The notes: generated by a model from the letters alone, not told the origin. Shown: positions 12,577-23,720, counted from the stretch's first letter. The stretch is 64,000 bases of DNA from Protonemura montana (GCA_947568835.1 OX387611.1:11097850-11161849); one strand, 5' to 3'. Translations and numbers: made by a program.

Positions 12577-12905
12577 TTTTTTTTTTTTTAATAAATTTTT
12601 ATTTTCCATTCAGAGAACGATTCCATGCATTTACATAAACAAAAATATAACATAGGCAAAAAACACAAAAAGTTAATAACATAAAAAACAAAATGAAAAC
12701 TACACACAAAAGCCGTGGCTTGTTTGTGGGTGGGTAAACCGTGTTTTATTTTGTAAGTCAAGATGGAACTGAAAATATTTATTTTTTACATAGTATTTTA
12801 ATAATTGCAGCTCTGCCCGAAAATTACCTTTAATTTGATAATGATATAATTTAGACTTAGATAGTAGACATACAGAAATCACGGCCTTTTAAGGCCAACC
12901 ATTGT
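12577..12905 (-). mobile_element. Probable LINE 3'-end fragment
   Basis: A T run at 12578-12590 reads as a poly(A) tail on the minus strand. A minus-strand frame at 12700-12882 (LKYYVKNKYFQFHLDLQNK) precedes it. The sequence sits between the receptor A promoter block and a plus-strand reverse-transcriptase fragment. Family assignment is tentative. Confidence 0.35.
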
Positions 12906-13351
12906 TTTACTTTGCTTTAACAAACGCCAATAGTTTGTGGTGGTATGCTTTTTATTGATAACATCATGCTAAATCAAGTAAGAAAAAAGTCCGACGGAAC
13001 ACTTCAAGAGTCAAAAACAGCAAAGATATTAACAGACAAAACGATCTATCTATACCCCATCACGGCGAGAGAATTTCTAGAGACAACTGGAGAAGTGTGT
13101 AAGAAGATGTCGGCAGGTTCCGATGAAATACCCTGAGCGATAATAAAAAAAGTGGCATTCTATATTATGAAGCCACTAATTGACAGAATTAATACAACAT
13201 TTAAGCAAGGACTCTTCCCGGCTGCTTTGAAAAAATCGGTTATCAAACCAGTTCACAAGGCAGGAGATAAAACAGACATGCATAATTACAGACCAATAAG
13301 TATCCACAACGGGTTTTCTAAAATAATCGAAAAAGCAATGTGCCGACGGCT
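12906..13351 (+). mobile_element. LINE reverse-transcriptase fragment (fingers region)
   Basis: The frames at 12945-13361, interrupted by a stop at 13134, contain TFKQGLFPAALKKSVIKPVH, then NYRPISIHNGFSKIIEKAM. This is the conserved N-terminal part of the reverse transcriptase of Jockey/CR1-type LINEs. It is cut on the right by SINE sequence starting at about 13352. Dead fragment between the divergent receptors A and B. Confidence 0.8.
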
Positions 13352-13520
13352 AGTATCGTAGGCTACGTGCCGGCATCGGGTTTCCCCTTCTACCTTATAG
13401 GCAAGGTTGGATTCATCATCATCATCATCATCATCACCTCCCATAAACAGACGCCATCAGACCAGTGCCGCAGGGTCAGTTGTCAAAACAGTGCGTCGTT
13501 AAACACCACAAATCAATCTT
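13352..13520 (+). mobile_element. 5S-SINE 3' half
   Basis: Starts inside the SINE body (GTAGGCTACGTGCCGGCATC) and continues through the simple tract to the 3' tail (GTGCGTCGTTAAACACCAC). The head is missing. It abuts exon X remnant sequence on the right. Confidence 0.75.
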
Positions 13521-13521
13521 T

Positions 13522-14167
13522 GGATCCATATAAGTTATTTTGGAACTGAGAGCGCTTATCAGCTCGGATGCGGCTGCCAGCGATTCGTCGAAATTGATTC
13601 TTTTAAATCAATCACTATAATTTCCTGCACTATAATTAAGGAAAAAACAAATTAACACGTAATATTCGAAGCAACTAAACATTAGAAATGATGTTTTCTT
13701 GTTTATTTTTGAAAATTAGACTACTTTTGTTGATATTGCGGCCAATTGAAAGTGACCCTGCTTATTCCAGGTTATCGTTTTAATTACCGCCCTCCAATCA
13801 GCTTGCTACGATTTCAGTGTCAAGGTCTCCGACTTCAAGGTGGCAATTATCTGATAGCATTTCTATATTGTTTGACGTAATTCAGTATTCTACCCTACGA
13901 AACCTTATCGCAATTTCATTTTTTCTTTCATTTGAGGATCCTTGCTGTCAATTACCTTTTGCGGGGTAATTTTACCCAAAAGTATATTTCTGTTAACATC
14001 TCCGTTTAGACTTTGTGTCAATTTTCGTAAAACTTTCTTTCTTTATACATTTTCGATCCATTTTCCTTTAAAAATGTTAATCTTAGTGGATACCCCACTG
14101 CGCTCGCACCTGCCATGAGTGTTCTGAGCGATTAGTTTAATCTGTGTTTTATGATATAATATCAGTT
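13522..14167 (-). repeat. Block P with exon X remnant, copy 1
   Basis: One of five copies of a block of about 600 bp. Its left end, read on the minus strand, carries a short piece of the unidentified exon X (GAATCGCTGGCAGCCGCATC and GCTCTCAGTTCC). The body contains GCGGCCAATTGAAAGTGAC, GGTGGCAATTATCTGATAG and CTTTTGCGGGGTAATTTTACC. Most of exon X is deleted. The block lies head to head with receptor B. Confidence 0.7.
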
Positions 14168-14179
14168 ATTGTGCAACCA

Positions 14180-14708
14180 CCGAACGGTTTGGCGTGTTGG
14201 AAACACCGGTTCTCGTTAGATCACCGAAGTTAAGCAACACTGCGCTAGGTCAGGTATTGAATGGGTGACCATTATACACATGACCAGTTCTGTTCGGGAG
14301 AGAGGTTGGAGGGATGAAAGTTAAGCAACAATGCGCTGGGTCAGGTATTGGATGGGTGACCATCATACACATGACCAGTTCTGTTCGGTAGAGAGGTTGG
14401 AAGGATGAAAGTTAGTACAGCAACTTCATTCGCCTTGCTTATCAACCTCTCGACAGCATGGATTTGTGGAGGAATCCTGCTGTTCGAGTTGTACCGTCCT
14501 TCGGAAGGGACGTGAAGCCGGTGGTCCCCTTGGTGCTCTTCGACAGGAGTAGGCTACGTGCCGGCACCGGGTTTCCCCTCCTCCCTTCTAGGCTAGGTTA
14601 GGTTCATCATCATCCACTCATTCACCGACGCCATTAGACCAGTGCCGCATGGCCAGATGTCAAAACAGTGCGTCGTTAAACACCACAAATAATAATAATA
14701 ATAATAAT
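14180..14708 (+). mobile_element. 5S-rRNA-derived SINE, full length, duplicated head, with TSD
   Basis: Complete member with a 5S-like head duplicated at a 91-bp offset, body, simple tract and (AAT)n tail. The target-site duplication ATTGTGCAACCA (14168-14179 and 14709-14720) flanks it. The homologous site near 27.63 kb, upstream of receptor C, is empty. Confidence 0.85.
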
Positions 14709-14720
14709 ATTGTGCAACCA

Positions 14721-15400
14721 GGAAAAAGGATCTACTCTTCAATCATAATAAGAAAACATTTGCTTACTTTAAGGCATGGAATGTATTTTAAGGTTTATGC
14801 TTGACGTTTGTACAAAGAAAATTGCACTGAAAATCTCGAAACGTCCCAAAGAACACGGCAGTTAAAATTTAAACGAAGTAAACTGACATAAACGCTATAT
14901 TTCTGTTTTACGTACGTGATCATAGCCAGTGGCGGCTCGTGAGTGTCTTTCTGGGAGGTGTAGCATTACGATCAACAACCCCCTATACCCCCGGAACCCT
15001 CGACACCAAAAATAAGCGACATTTTAAAACTTGCTAATAATTGTCTTCAGATTATTTAAGCGTACCAAAGTATTTATTTATTTGGATATCGGTAACCCTG
15101 GTGTTTAGTTGTTAGCATATGGATTGAATTTTATATCGATACATGACAGATCTCAGATCTCAGTCGGATGACAGATCTCCAAGGGGTAGAACCAAGAGGT
15201 TGTAAATACTCACATTCACTCTGATTTTAGTGACGCTTTACCACCATTCAATCTCGAGTAACTTCGATTTGACGTTGGATTCATTTTCTTTTCATTCATT
15301 GGAAAGATACATATGGAACTATTTAAGACAAATGCACCAATAAAATTTGTATTTTATAAAAGCTTAGTCATAAAATAAAGTGCTTAGGCACCTACCCCTT
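14721..15400 (+). repeat. Upstream duplicated block of receptor B
   Basis: The stretch aligns with 27640-28870 (upstream of C) and, in parts, 36205-37850 (upstream of D). Landmarks are GCCAGTGGCGGCTCGTGAGTG near 14930 and TCTCGAGTAACTTCGA near 15250. The B copy lacks the tRNA-like element seen in C and D. No coding sequence is recognised. Confidence 0.65.
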
Positions 15401-15613
15401 TAAAAACCAAATTAAAATTAATTACACCGGGTTTTCATGGAATTAGCCAAGTCATAAAGCGACCATTTTAATATGGAAGTAATCGCAATGTCCCCGTCGC
15501 TGTTATCACCTCGGAAAAATTTCAGGCTAAAAGCGAAGGAAATAATACTTCGCAATCACTAGCGGAGAAACATACACGTATGCTAGTTCGTACGCATTTT
15601 TCGCTTTCCAAAA
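15400..15613 (+). promoter_or_regulatory. Conserved upstream block of receptor B (candidate promoter)
   Basis: Shared with the other three copies directly before the short first exon: CCGTCGCTGTTATCACCTCG, GGCTAAAAGCGAAG and CACGTATGCTAGTTCG. The last element ends about 40 bp before the ATG. Confidence 0.55.
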
Positions 15614-18600
15614 ATGTTCTTCAAGCTGGTGATTGTATTTGGTAAGCTTTTTAAAAATCTTATATTTTTAACTTGTGTATGCTTAAGTATTTTGGATGAC
15701 AGGATTCTTAGGTCGGTTGATATTTTTGATTGTGTCCATAGAAAAAATTACATATAAATTAACAACTAGTGTCGTTCGTTTATTATAAATTAGTTTAGAT
15801 TTTATTTCGTCGTAAAAAGACACGTGGATAAGAGGTATGAGTGTAGTTTGCACTTAACAGGTTTTCTGGGTTAATCTCGTTAACACTAAAAAAAAAACCC
15901 GTAATATATTCGACCAGCTGCCCCAGTGCGCTTCGAATGTGAACTGGAGGCGATCTAGGTGTTCGACTGGGCATGTAACTCTGCCCCAGTGCAACTTTCA
16001 CGTGTTCGACTGGGCATGTGACTCTGCCCCAGTGCAACTTTCACGTGTTCGACTGGGCATATGACTCTGCCCCAGTGCAACTTTCACGTGTTCGACTGGG
16101 CATGTGACTCTGTCCCAGTGCAACTTTCACGTGTTCGACTGGGCATGTGACTCTGTCACAGTGCAACTTTCATGTGTTCGACTGGGCATGTGACTCTGTC
16201 CCAGTGCAACTTTCACGTGTTCGACTGGGCATGTGACTCTGTCCCAGTGCAACTTTCACGTGTTCGACTGGGCATGTGACTCTGTCCCAGTGCAACTTTC
16301 ACGTGTTCGACTGGGCATGTGACTCTGCCCCAGTGCAACTTTCACGTGTTCGACTGGGCATGTGACTCTGTCCCAGTGCAACTTTCACGTGTTCGACTGG
16401 GCATGTGACTCTGCCCCAGTGCAACTTTCACGTGTTCGACTGGGCATGTGACTCTGCCCCAGTGCAACTTGCACGTGTTCGACTGGGCATGTGACTCTGT
16501 CCCAGTGCAACTTTCACGTGTTCGACTGGGCATGTGACTCTGCCCCAGTGCAACTTTCACGTGTTCGACTGGGCATGTGACTCTGCCCCAGTGCAACTTG
16601 CACGTGTTCGACTGGGCATGTGACTCTGTCCCAGTGCAACTTTCACGTGTTCGACTGGGCATGTGACTCTGCCCCAGTGCAACTTTCACGTGTTCGACTG
16701 GGCATGTGACTCTGCCCCAGTGCAACTTGCACGTGTTCGACTGGGCATGTGACTCTGTCCCAGTGCAACTTTCACGTGTTCGACTGGGCATGTGACTCTG
16801 CCCCAGTGCAACTTTCACGTGTTCGACTGGGCATGTGACTCTGTCCCAGTGCAACTTTCACGTGTTCGACTGGGCATGTGACTCTGCCCCAGTGCAACTT
16901 TCACGTGTTCGACTGGGCATGTGACTCTGCCCCAGTGCAACTTGCACGTGTTCGACTGGGCATGTGACTCTGTCCCAGTGCAACTTTCACGTGTTCGACT
17001 GGGCATGTGACTCTGCCCCAGTGCAACTTTCACGTGTTCGACTGGGCATGTGACTCTGCCCCAGTGCAACTTGCACGTGTTCGACTGGGCATGTGACTCT
17101 GTCCCAGTGCAACTTTCACGTGTTCGACTGGGCATGTGACTCTGCCCCAGTGCAACTTTCACGTGTTCGACTGGGCATGTGACTCTGCCCCAGTGCAACT
17201 TTCACGTGTTCAACTGGGCATGTGACTCTGCCGCAGTGCAACTTTCACGTGTTCGACTGGGCATGTGACTCTGCCCCAGTACAACTTTTACGTGTTCGAC
17301 GGGCATGTGACTCTGTCCCAGTGCAACTTTCACGTGTTTGACTGGGCATGTGACTCTGTCCCAGTGCAACTTTCACGTGTTCGACTGGGCATGTGACTCT
17401 GTCCCAGTGCAACTTTCACGTGTTTGACTAGGCATGTGACTCTGTCCCAGTGCATCTTTCACGTGTTCGACTGGGCATGTGACTCTGTCCCAGTGCAACT
17501 TTCACGTGTTCGACTGGGCATGTGACTCTGCCCCAGTGCAACTTTCACGTGTTTGACTGGGCATGTGACTCTGTCCCAGTGCATTTTTCAAGTGTTCGAC
17601 TGGGCATGTGACTCTGTCCCAGTGCAACTTTCACGTGTTCGACTGGGCATGTGACTCTGTCCCAGTGCAACTTTCACGAGTTCGACTGGGCATGTGACTC
17701 TGTCCCAGTGCAACTTTCACTTGTTCGACTGGGCATGTGACTCTGTCCCAGTGCAACTTTCACGTGTTCGACTGGGCATGTGACTCTGCCCCAGTGCAAC
17801 TTTCACGTGTTTGACTGGGCATGTGACTCTGTCCCAGTGCAACTTTCACGTGTTCCACTGGGCATGCGACTCTGTCCCAGTGCAACTTTCACGTGGTCGA
17901 CTGGCAAAGTTGCTCACTCTCGGGTCACTCCCAGTGCACTTTATTTGCACAGATAATTTGTACGGTGCAATTGAAAAACAAATAAATACACTGACAGGTA
18001 GTAATCACGTAATCTGGTGGGTGCGCTCTCGCTCGGAGCAGGTGTTAACCACGTGAAGATCATGACTTCATCGAGAAATTTTAAAACCGCCCTAATCCAA
18101 GCCTGTCGCAAGTTTCAGTGTTGACTTGTAATTTAGCGCAATACAAGGCCGCTTTTTTGTGTACGTTTGTTTCAGATCAGATAATTTTAAAGGAGAATAG
18201 TAAGCGTTTTTCTAAACCAGTCTAAACCAGAGGTTGTCTGAGTTGCAGCAAGAACAATTAAAGAGTGTTCAAGATGACATACCCACGTGACATGGTTTAA
18301 AAACCATTCGCTTTTGCACAATACCAAATGGCTCTAAAATCGACACTAGCTCTAAAATCGACTTTGAATAAAAACCAAATAGAGAACACTTGGCGTATTA
18401 GAAACACCATTTATCGTGAGACCACCTAAGGTAAGCAACACTGCGCATGGTCAGGTATTGGTGTAGTGACCATCATGCACATGACCTGTTCTGTTTAGGA
18501 TAGATGGTAGAGCAAAATCATTCGCATCACTATCAACCTCTCGACAGAATGGATTTGTGGAGTGATCCTGCAGTTTGAGTTGTACCGTCCTTCGGAATAG

Positions 18601-21600
18601 ACATGAAGCCGTTAGTCCCTTCGGTGCTATTCGATACGAGAAGGATACGTACCGTCGTCCGTTTTTCCTTCCTTCCCTCTAGAGTAAGTTAGGTTAATCA
18701 TCGTCATCCATTTTTTTATCAACCCCATTAGACCTGTGCCACTGGAACCATTGTAAGAAAAATGCGACGTAAACACAATAATTAATCGGAACTGTTCTGT
18801 TTTTGAAACTATTTCAGTAATGCACCTGCGAACAACAGCAGCAGTTATCAACGCCAATCCAATTAAATGCATTAATTCGTACTACACACAAAATGAGTCT
18901 GAAATTAAAGTTACCTCTGAAGAAGGCCTCACTTGGAAGGAAATGAACCAACTTTGTAACACAATGCAACCAGGCTACTCTTTGGCAACACAGTTTGAGA
19001 GTCTTAAAGCCGAAGAAATCGCGTTGTGTCCGAAAGGCAGCTTACTCCCGATTGGGAAAGTGAACAAGGATGATACTGTATTTTGGTCAAACAGTGAGAT
19101 AAAACAAAACCAGGTAAAATAAATTTAATTGCATAACTTACCTTTCCTGTAAATATTTGAAGTAATTTAAGATACCGAATATTCTTTAAACATTAAAAGT
19201 ATGACCATGATGATAGCACCATTATCAGATAATGCATAGCAGAAAATATCGGGTAAAGACTAATAGTTAAAATAATTTGTGAATTGCCTCCTTCAAATTG
19301 TATAAGAACTGATAAATGCTTGGAATCAGATTAATAACACATTTTTTGCCAATTTTTCCAAATTGTATAAGTGTTTGGACTAAATCTAATCTTACACAAA
19401 CATTTATTTTCTTTAGACACAAAGTCCATGTGGAAATCTTTCTTTAGCTATTGAACAGAACGCTAACGAAGAAGATATTTACTGTGAACTTAACTGGCCA
19501 GATTTGAAGCCAATCGTGGCTGCAAAAGACGCTAAATACAACTGTGGCATCTGCCAAATGGCAACTCGATTCAATGTCATCACCCAAACAGTATATCCGC
19601 CGCACAACAACTCTATATACGCTTATGACATCGAACTAGTCAGTCATGACAGCGTCGACCACATCGGCCTCGTGGCGAACGGCAGCGACCTTACGATCCG
19701 ATTGTTAGGCGATCTGGCCAAGGCCTTCGAAATCTCGGTTGAAGAACTGCGCTGGCATCGGGCGCAATTGAACGACGACCACAAGGCAGTTGTTCATGTC
19801 TTTTACGATCGAGAGGGAGACAAAATGGACTGGCGATATTATATCCACTGGAACGACGAGAATCTTGATCAAAAAACCATAGACAAATTTCACATAACCC
19901 TGATTAAGCTGAGCACTGAGTGTGTTAAAGACAAAAAAATTACAAAAAACATGATTGAAAAATTTCAGAGTACTGGTAAGTTATGCCCGCTGGAACTTAC
20001 TGACATGCAAGATTTCACAGAAATGAGAAAATGAAACGAATAATATTTTTTTCTTTTCTCGTTATAGGTGCGATAGATATAAAATTGGACTTAGAAAAAA
20101 CAACAATTACCTCAAGAGAATGCTTTTGGGATGAAAAAGACGGCGCAATCTGGAGTAAGGCCATTATTTGGAATATCACCTGGAAACTGTGTGATTTGAT
20201 GGGCAGCAACATCATGAAAGTAGCTGGCTTGAGCCCGGAGGAGTTTGACATAGCATTGCAAACGATTGACATCCACAACGCATTTCGCATTAAACACCTA
20301 TCCAACAAGTTTTATTCTTCAGAAGAATTAGACTTAAAACATATATTACTACAGACAAACTTTTTCATGTTACTTCACGTTCGTGTGAAGTCAAAAGCCT
20401 CGTTTGGTAGACTTTTGTCCTATTTGATACCCTTGAGCATGGCAGAGGTTTTTATTAAAACGCCCTTACAAATTGGAAGTTCCTCCCTGTTAATGCACTT
20501 ATCATTATTAAACATAGTCATCGCAGAGGGTCAAACCACTAACCCCGTTACTGGCTTGGCCCTGTCCCTACCTTGTATCGAGAACATGAACACAACCACC
20601 TTACATCAACTAAACCACAAAAACATGAGCATGTCCTTCACCTCTTTTCACATCGTAGTCACTGTTTCCGATTCAATTGCATTCCACACCACCCGTTTAG
20701 AAATTGCAACTTACGGAGCACGCCTAGATTCTGCCGATCAACCGTCGCTAGATAGCTCGTTAGGCAGCTGGATGTCTTTCATTCAGGTTTCATTCTCAAG
20801 AGACGAATCTTATTCGTTAGCAGACGAAGATGACTACGTCGACATTGCGTTTACGCCAGTTTTTCGCTCGCCTACGCTACGCGGCAAATGCGCAGAGAGA
20901 GATTTTGCTTCTGACGAATGGCTAGAAGGTAACTGTCGTATTCTAAAGTCATCACGTGACAATATGCTTGTTTGTCGATGTCAAAAAATGCACCAAGAAC
21001 CGACAATGGTCTCCGCATTGTATATTATTTACGGATTTGATGCAAGTTTAAGCACCTACCTAGCGAGCAACAAAACTCTTATCATTGTCATAGTATTTGT
21101 CTGCATTATTTCTGCTCTTGGCCTGGTCAGTGTCATTTTTACTGCAGTTGGTTTTCCTGATTGGAGAAAGGATCAAGGTCACCAGATTTTCCTTCAAATG
21201 ATAGCCGCACTCACTGTCAATCTTTTCATTGGATTTCTTAACAATTTTAGTAGTATTGATGCGAAAAGTGTTGCCTGTGTTGCTATTGGAGTTGTCAGGC
21301 ATTACTCCTTTCTGGCCATGTTCTTTTGGATGATGATTTTGTCCAGTTTGCAAGTTAAACGGCTTACTACTATATCTGGCAACAAGACAGTTAACCATCT
21401 GGTATTGAAAGTATCTGCGATAGCTTGGGGATTTCCTTTTATTCCAATCATTATTCTTTTAAGCTTGGATGTTGGATATTACAGGTCAGTATTGTCCAAC
21501 AGAGGTTACTGCTATCCGGAAGGTTTTGCCTTCGAAGCTACCGTGCAAGCACCTGCTGGCTTGATCCTGATTGCTAACTTGTTTATCTTTTTGATTATTC

Positions 21601-21905
21601 TGAACCACATATATGGTTGGATCAAATGTGGTCAAACGATAGAAGTTCGTAAACATACCAATGACCGTGCAGAACAGCTTCGTCGCTTGAGTACTAGCAT
21701 CTTTATCTTCTTCTTGTTTGGCTTTACTTGGTTGTTTCACTTTCTTTCTGAGGAGGGAATAATCAACAGCGAGTTTTTGTTTGAGTTTTTGTTCCTTATC
21801 ACTGCTTCTTTTCATTTGTTTATGCTCTCGTTCTTCTTTATTCTTCTTGACAAAAATACTAGGACGCTTTGGAAACAGGCGATCGGCTCCATGAAGATGA
21901 AGTAG
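15614..21905 (+). CDS. Adhesion-type GPCR with lectin-like ectodomain, paralog B (4 exons)
   Basis: Exons 15614-15641, 18818-19113, 19417-19975 and 20068-21905, all GT-AG; 2721 nt, about 906 residues. The start MFFKLVIVF in the 28-nt exon 1 joins in phase 1 to VMHLRTTAA of exon 2, giving a signal peptide. The lectin-like region (residues about 28-154) spans the exon 2/3 border. GPS-like region at about 569-606: EWLEGNC and CRCQKMH are present, but the first conserved Trp and the His-Leu-Thr/Ser cleavage triad are replaced. 7TM from about residue 632, with HYSFLAMFFWMMI, PFIPIIILLSL and FGFTWLFHFL. All frames are open, so this is a likely functional gene. Intron 1 holds the largest 43-bp array and an old SINE. 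Open frames on the other strand at 21060-21977 are shadows. Confidence 0.9.
15958..17905 (+). repeat. 43-bp minisatellite, about 45 units, intron 1 of paralog B
   Basis: Same unit and same orientation relative to the gene as in copy A. Between about 16380 and 17200 a three-unit higher-order period of 129 bp is visible: the variant CTTGCACGTG recurs at 16471, 16600, 16729, then 16944 and 17073 (spacings 129, 129, 215, 129; all multiples of 43). Since 129 is divisible by 3, this produces long but artefactual minus-strand frames at 16342-17198. The flank before the array (CAGCTGCCCCAGTGCGCTTC) is conserved in the other copies. Confidence 0.97.
17906..18060 (+). repeat. Conserved 3' flank of the 43-bp array
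   Basis: TCGGGTCACTCCCAGTGCAC, GGTGCAATTGAAAAACA and GCGCTCTCGCTCGGAGC recur immediately after the arrays of C and D and, in reverse complement, of A. The arrays and flanks therefore duplicate as one unit. Confidence 0.65.
18385..18785 (+). mobile_element. Old 5S-SINE in intron 1 of paralog B
   Basis: Diverged full-length member with an altered 5S-like head (GGTAAGCAACACTGCG), body and tail (GCGACGTAAACAC). The same insertion is present in introns 1 of C (31033-31435) and D, so it predates the B/C/D duplication. Confidence 0.7.
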
Positions 21906-22240
21906 AGCCATGTCACTGCTAGGCAAAGTAACAATTAAAAGGCGTCCTGGCTTTTGTAAGCAAACCATCGCAAGCAATTACAATCAGATAATTTTGCTCT
22001 TGAAAGGTTTTTTTTGTGATTCATTTTCTTTAAATCCCTTGTCGGGTGTGTTTTTATGATATTTTTTTATTATATATTAATGTTTTGACAAATATTTTTG
22101 AACATGGTTTTGAATGCTTATTGATGAACAACTAAATTTCCCAAGGCTAGGCGACCTTGCACTTGCTCGTTGCTCTTGTTAATTTACGGTCAGTACAATT
22201 TATTTTTGGAATGATTATTTCATAGATGTATTGACTTTTA
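21906..22240. other. 3' flank of receptor B
   Basis: GTAACAATTAAAAGGCGTCC follows the stop and is shared with A and C; ATTAAA may be the polyadenylation signal. TTTTGAATGCTTATTGATGAACAAC further on is shared with the downstream regions of C and D. Confidence 0.4.
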
Positions 22241-22812
22241 AGGGCTTAATACGATGGTATCTTCGATGTAATTCGATAGTATTGAATGGTATTGTATCGT
22301 TTTCTATGGTTGTATATGGTAGTGTATGGTATTGTATGGTATTTTATGGCATTCTATGGTTATTTGGTTATCTATGGTTATTCTATTGGTTTCTATGGTA
22401 TTTTATGGTTTTCTTTCACATTATATAAGTGACTTTGGTATTGTATGATATTTTGTGGTATTCTTTGGTATTGTGTGGTAAAGTATGGTATTCAATGGGT
22501 TTCTATGGTATTTTTTGGTTTTCAATAGTGTTGTATGGAAATGTATGGTATGCAATGGTATAGTATGGTATTGTATGGTATTGTTTGCTATTTGATGATA
22601 TTCTTTGGTATTTTATGGTATTTTATGATTTTGTATGGTATTGTATGATATTGTATGGTATTGTATGGTATTCTTTGGTATTTTATGGTTTTGTTTTGCA
22701 TTCTATGGTATTGTTTGGTATTGTATGGTAATGTTTTGTATTGTATGGTATTGTATGGTATTGTATAGTATTCTTTGGGTATATTTGGCATTGTATGGTA
22801 TTGCATGGTACT
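22241..22812 (+). repeat. Degenerate 10-bp minisatellite (TATGGTATTG-type)
   Basis: Nearly 570 bp of degenerate repeats of TATGGTATTG and TATGGTATTT. Low-complexity open frames on both strands (rich in Tyr, Val, Trp, Phe or Tyr, Asn, Thr, Ile) are artefacts of the period. Confidence 0.9.
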
Positions 22813-22899
22813 TTTAGCTGTTGTCCTTTTAAGAGGCTTAACATAGGGCATCACAATAACTCGACAAACGTTTAAACCAAAATGCCCACACCCTCAACA

Positions 22900-23197
22900 T
22901 CAACTGCAGCCGTCAGGCAGCGGGTACTGCTAGTTTGCAATAAAAGACATGTAATAAAAGACAGCATTAGTATGTTAATGATAGAATAATAAATGTTGTA
23001 AACAGCAGTGATTTTAAAAGTCGTTTTATTATCATAAAATCGTATCTGATGTCGCAAACGAGAATACATAATAAAATCATATTTTAATTAAAAAACCGTA
23101 TGCCTGAATGATTCCTTGATCACACTCATGAACAATCGTTATATTAAACAAACAAATTAAAGCTTTTTTTGGTTGGCTGCAGTGTACAAAAATCAAA
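22900..23197 (+). repeat. Dispersed repeat shared with 5.7-6.0 kb
   Basis: Second copy of the sequence described at 5700-5985, again just beyond a receptor 3' end. The two copies are diverged but collinear. Confidence 0.5.
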
Positions 23198-23720
23198 TCA
23201 ATAATGAACAATATTGAAAATCAACCATTTTTGGCTTGGATGATGAAATAAATCTGCGTGTAAGACCCTATTTGTGTTTGTTTTATTTCTGTAGAGTGTG
23301 TGCCCTATCAAGCCATCTCCTTTTCTAAAAACCAAATTATCAAGAAAGGCTAAATATCTATTCTCTTCTACCTCCATAATGAAATTAATCCTTTCATGTT
23401 CTAAAATGTATCTTAATTTTCCCTTCCATGTTGCCAAACCAAAAAAGTGTCATCTACATATCTGAAGAAGCATCTGGGTTTCGCTTTTGCACTTTTCAAC
23501 GATATTGTCTGTAGATTTTCCATAAAGATATTTTCTGGAGATAAAGGTGACCCCATTGCTATTCCTTATTTTTTGATAGATTTGACCATCCCATAAGAAA
23601 TAATTAACCAGAATGTTATTAAATATTACAAAAACATCCAAACTAACCAGCATGTCTCCTTCTTCTTAATATACTTTTTTTACCTGCCTTGAGTAGCCTT
23701 TACTACTGTTCCTCTTAAAT
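23198..23720 (-). mobile_element. Penelope-like element reverse-transcriptase fragment
   Basis: On the minus strand, pieces in shifting frames read LVSLDVFVIFNN, GIAMGSPLSP, CFFRYVDDTFLVWQHG, then FIMEVEENRYLAFLDNLV, DGLIGHTLYRNKT and HADLFHHPSQK. These are successive conserved motifs of Penelope-like reverse transcriptases, including the catalytic YVDD. Frameshifts separate them and no GIY-YIG endonuclease is seen, so this is a dead fragment. Related pieces lie at about 34.3 and 45.0 kb. Confidence 0.85.

Noticed and set aside
14930..14955. Terminal inverted repeat of a DNA transposon (CAGTGGCGGCTCGTGAG)
   Set aside because: The motif recurs upstream of B, C and D, and a shorter CAGTGGCGGCT occurs near 56549. 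However, no matching inverted end, target duplication or transposase was found.
16342..17198. Long minus-strand frames (170 and 127 codons) encoding a repeat protein
   Set aside because: They lie wholly in the 43-bp array and exist only because three units equal 129 bp. They sit in a receptor intron and have no non-repetitive part.
15958..17905. CRISPR array
   Set aside because: Units are contiguous 43-bp tandem repeats with no unique spacers, in a eukaryotic intron.
22231..22854. Hydrophobic or Tyr-rich small proteins on both strands
   Set aside because: Low-complexity translation of a 10-bp minisatellite; no start context or conservation.
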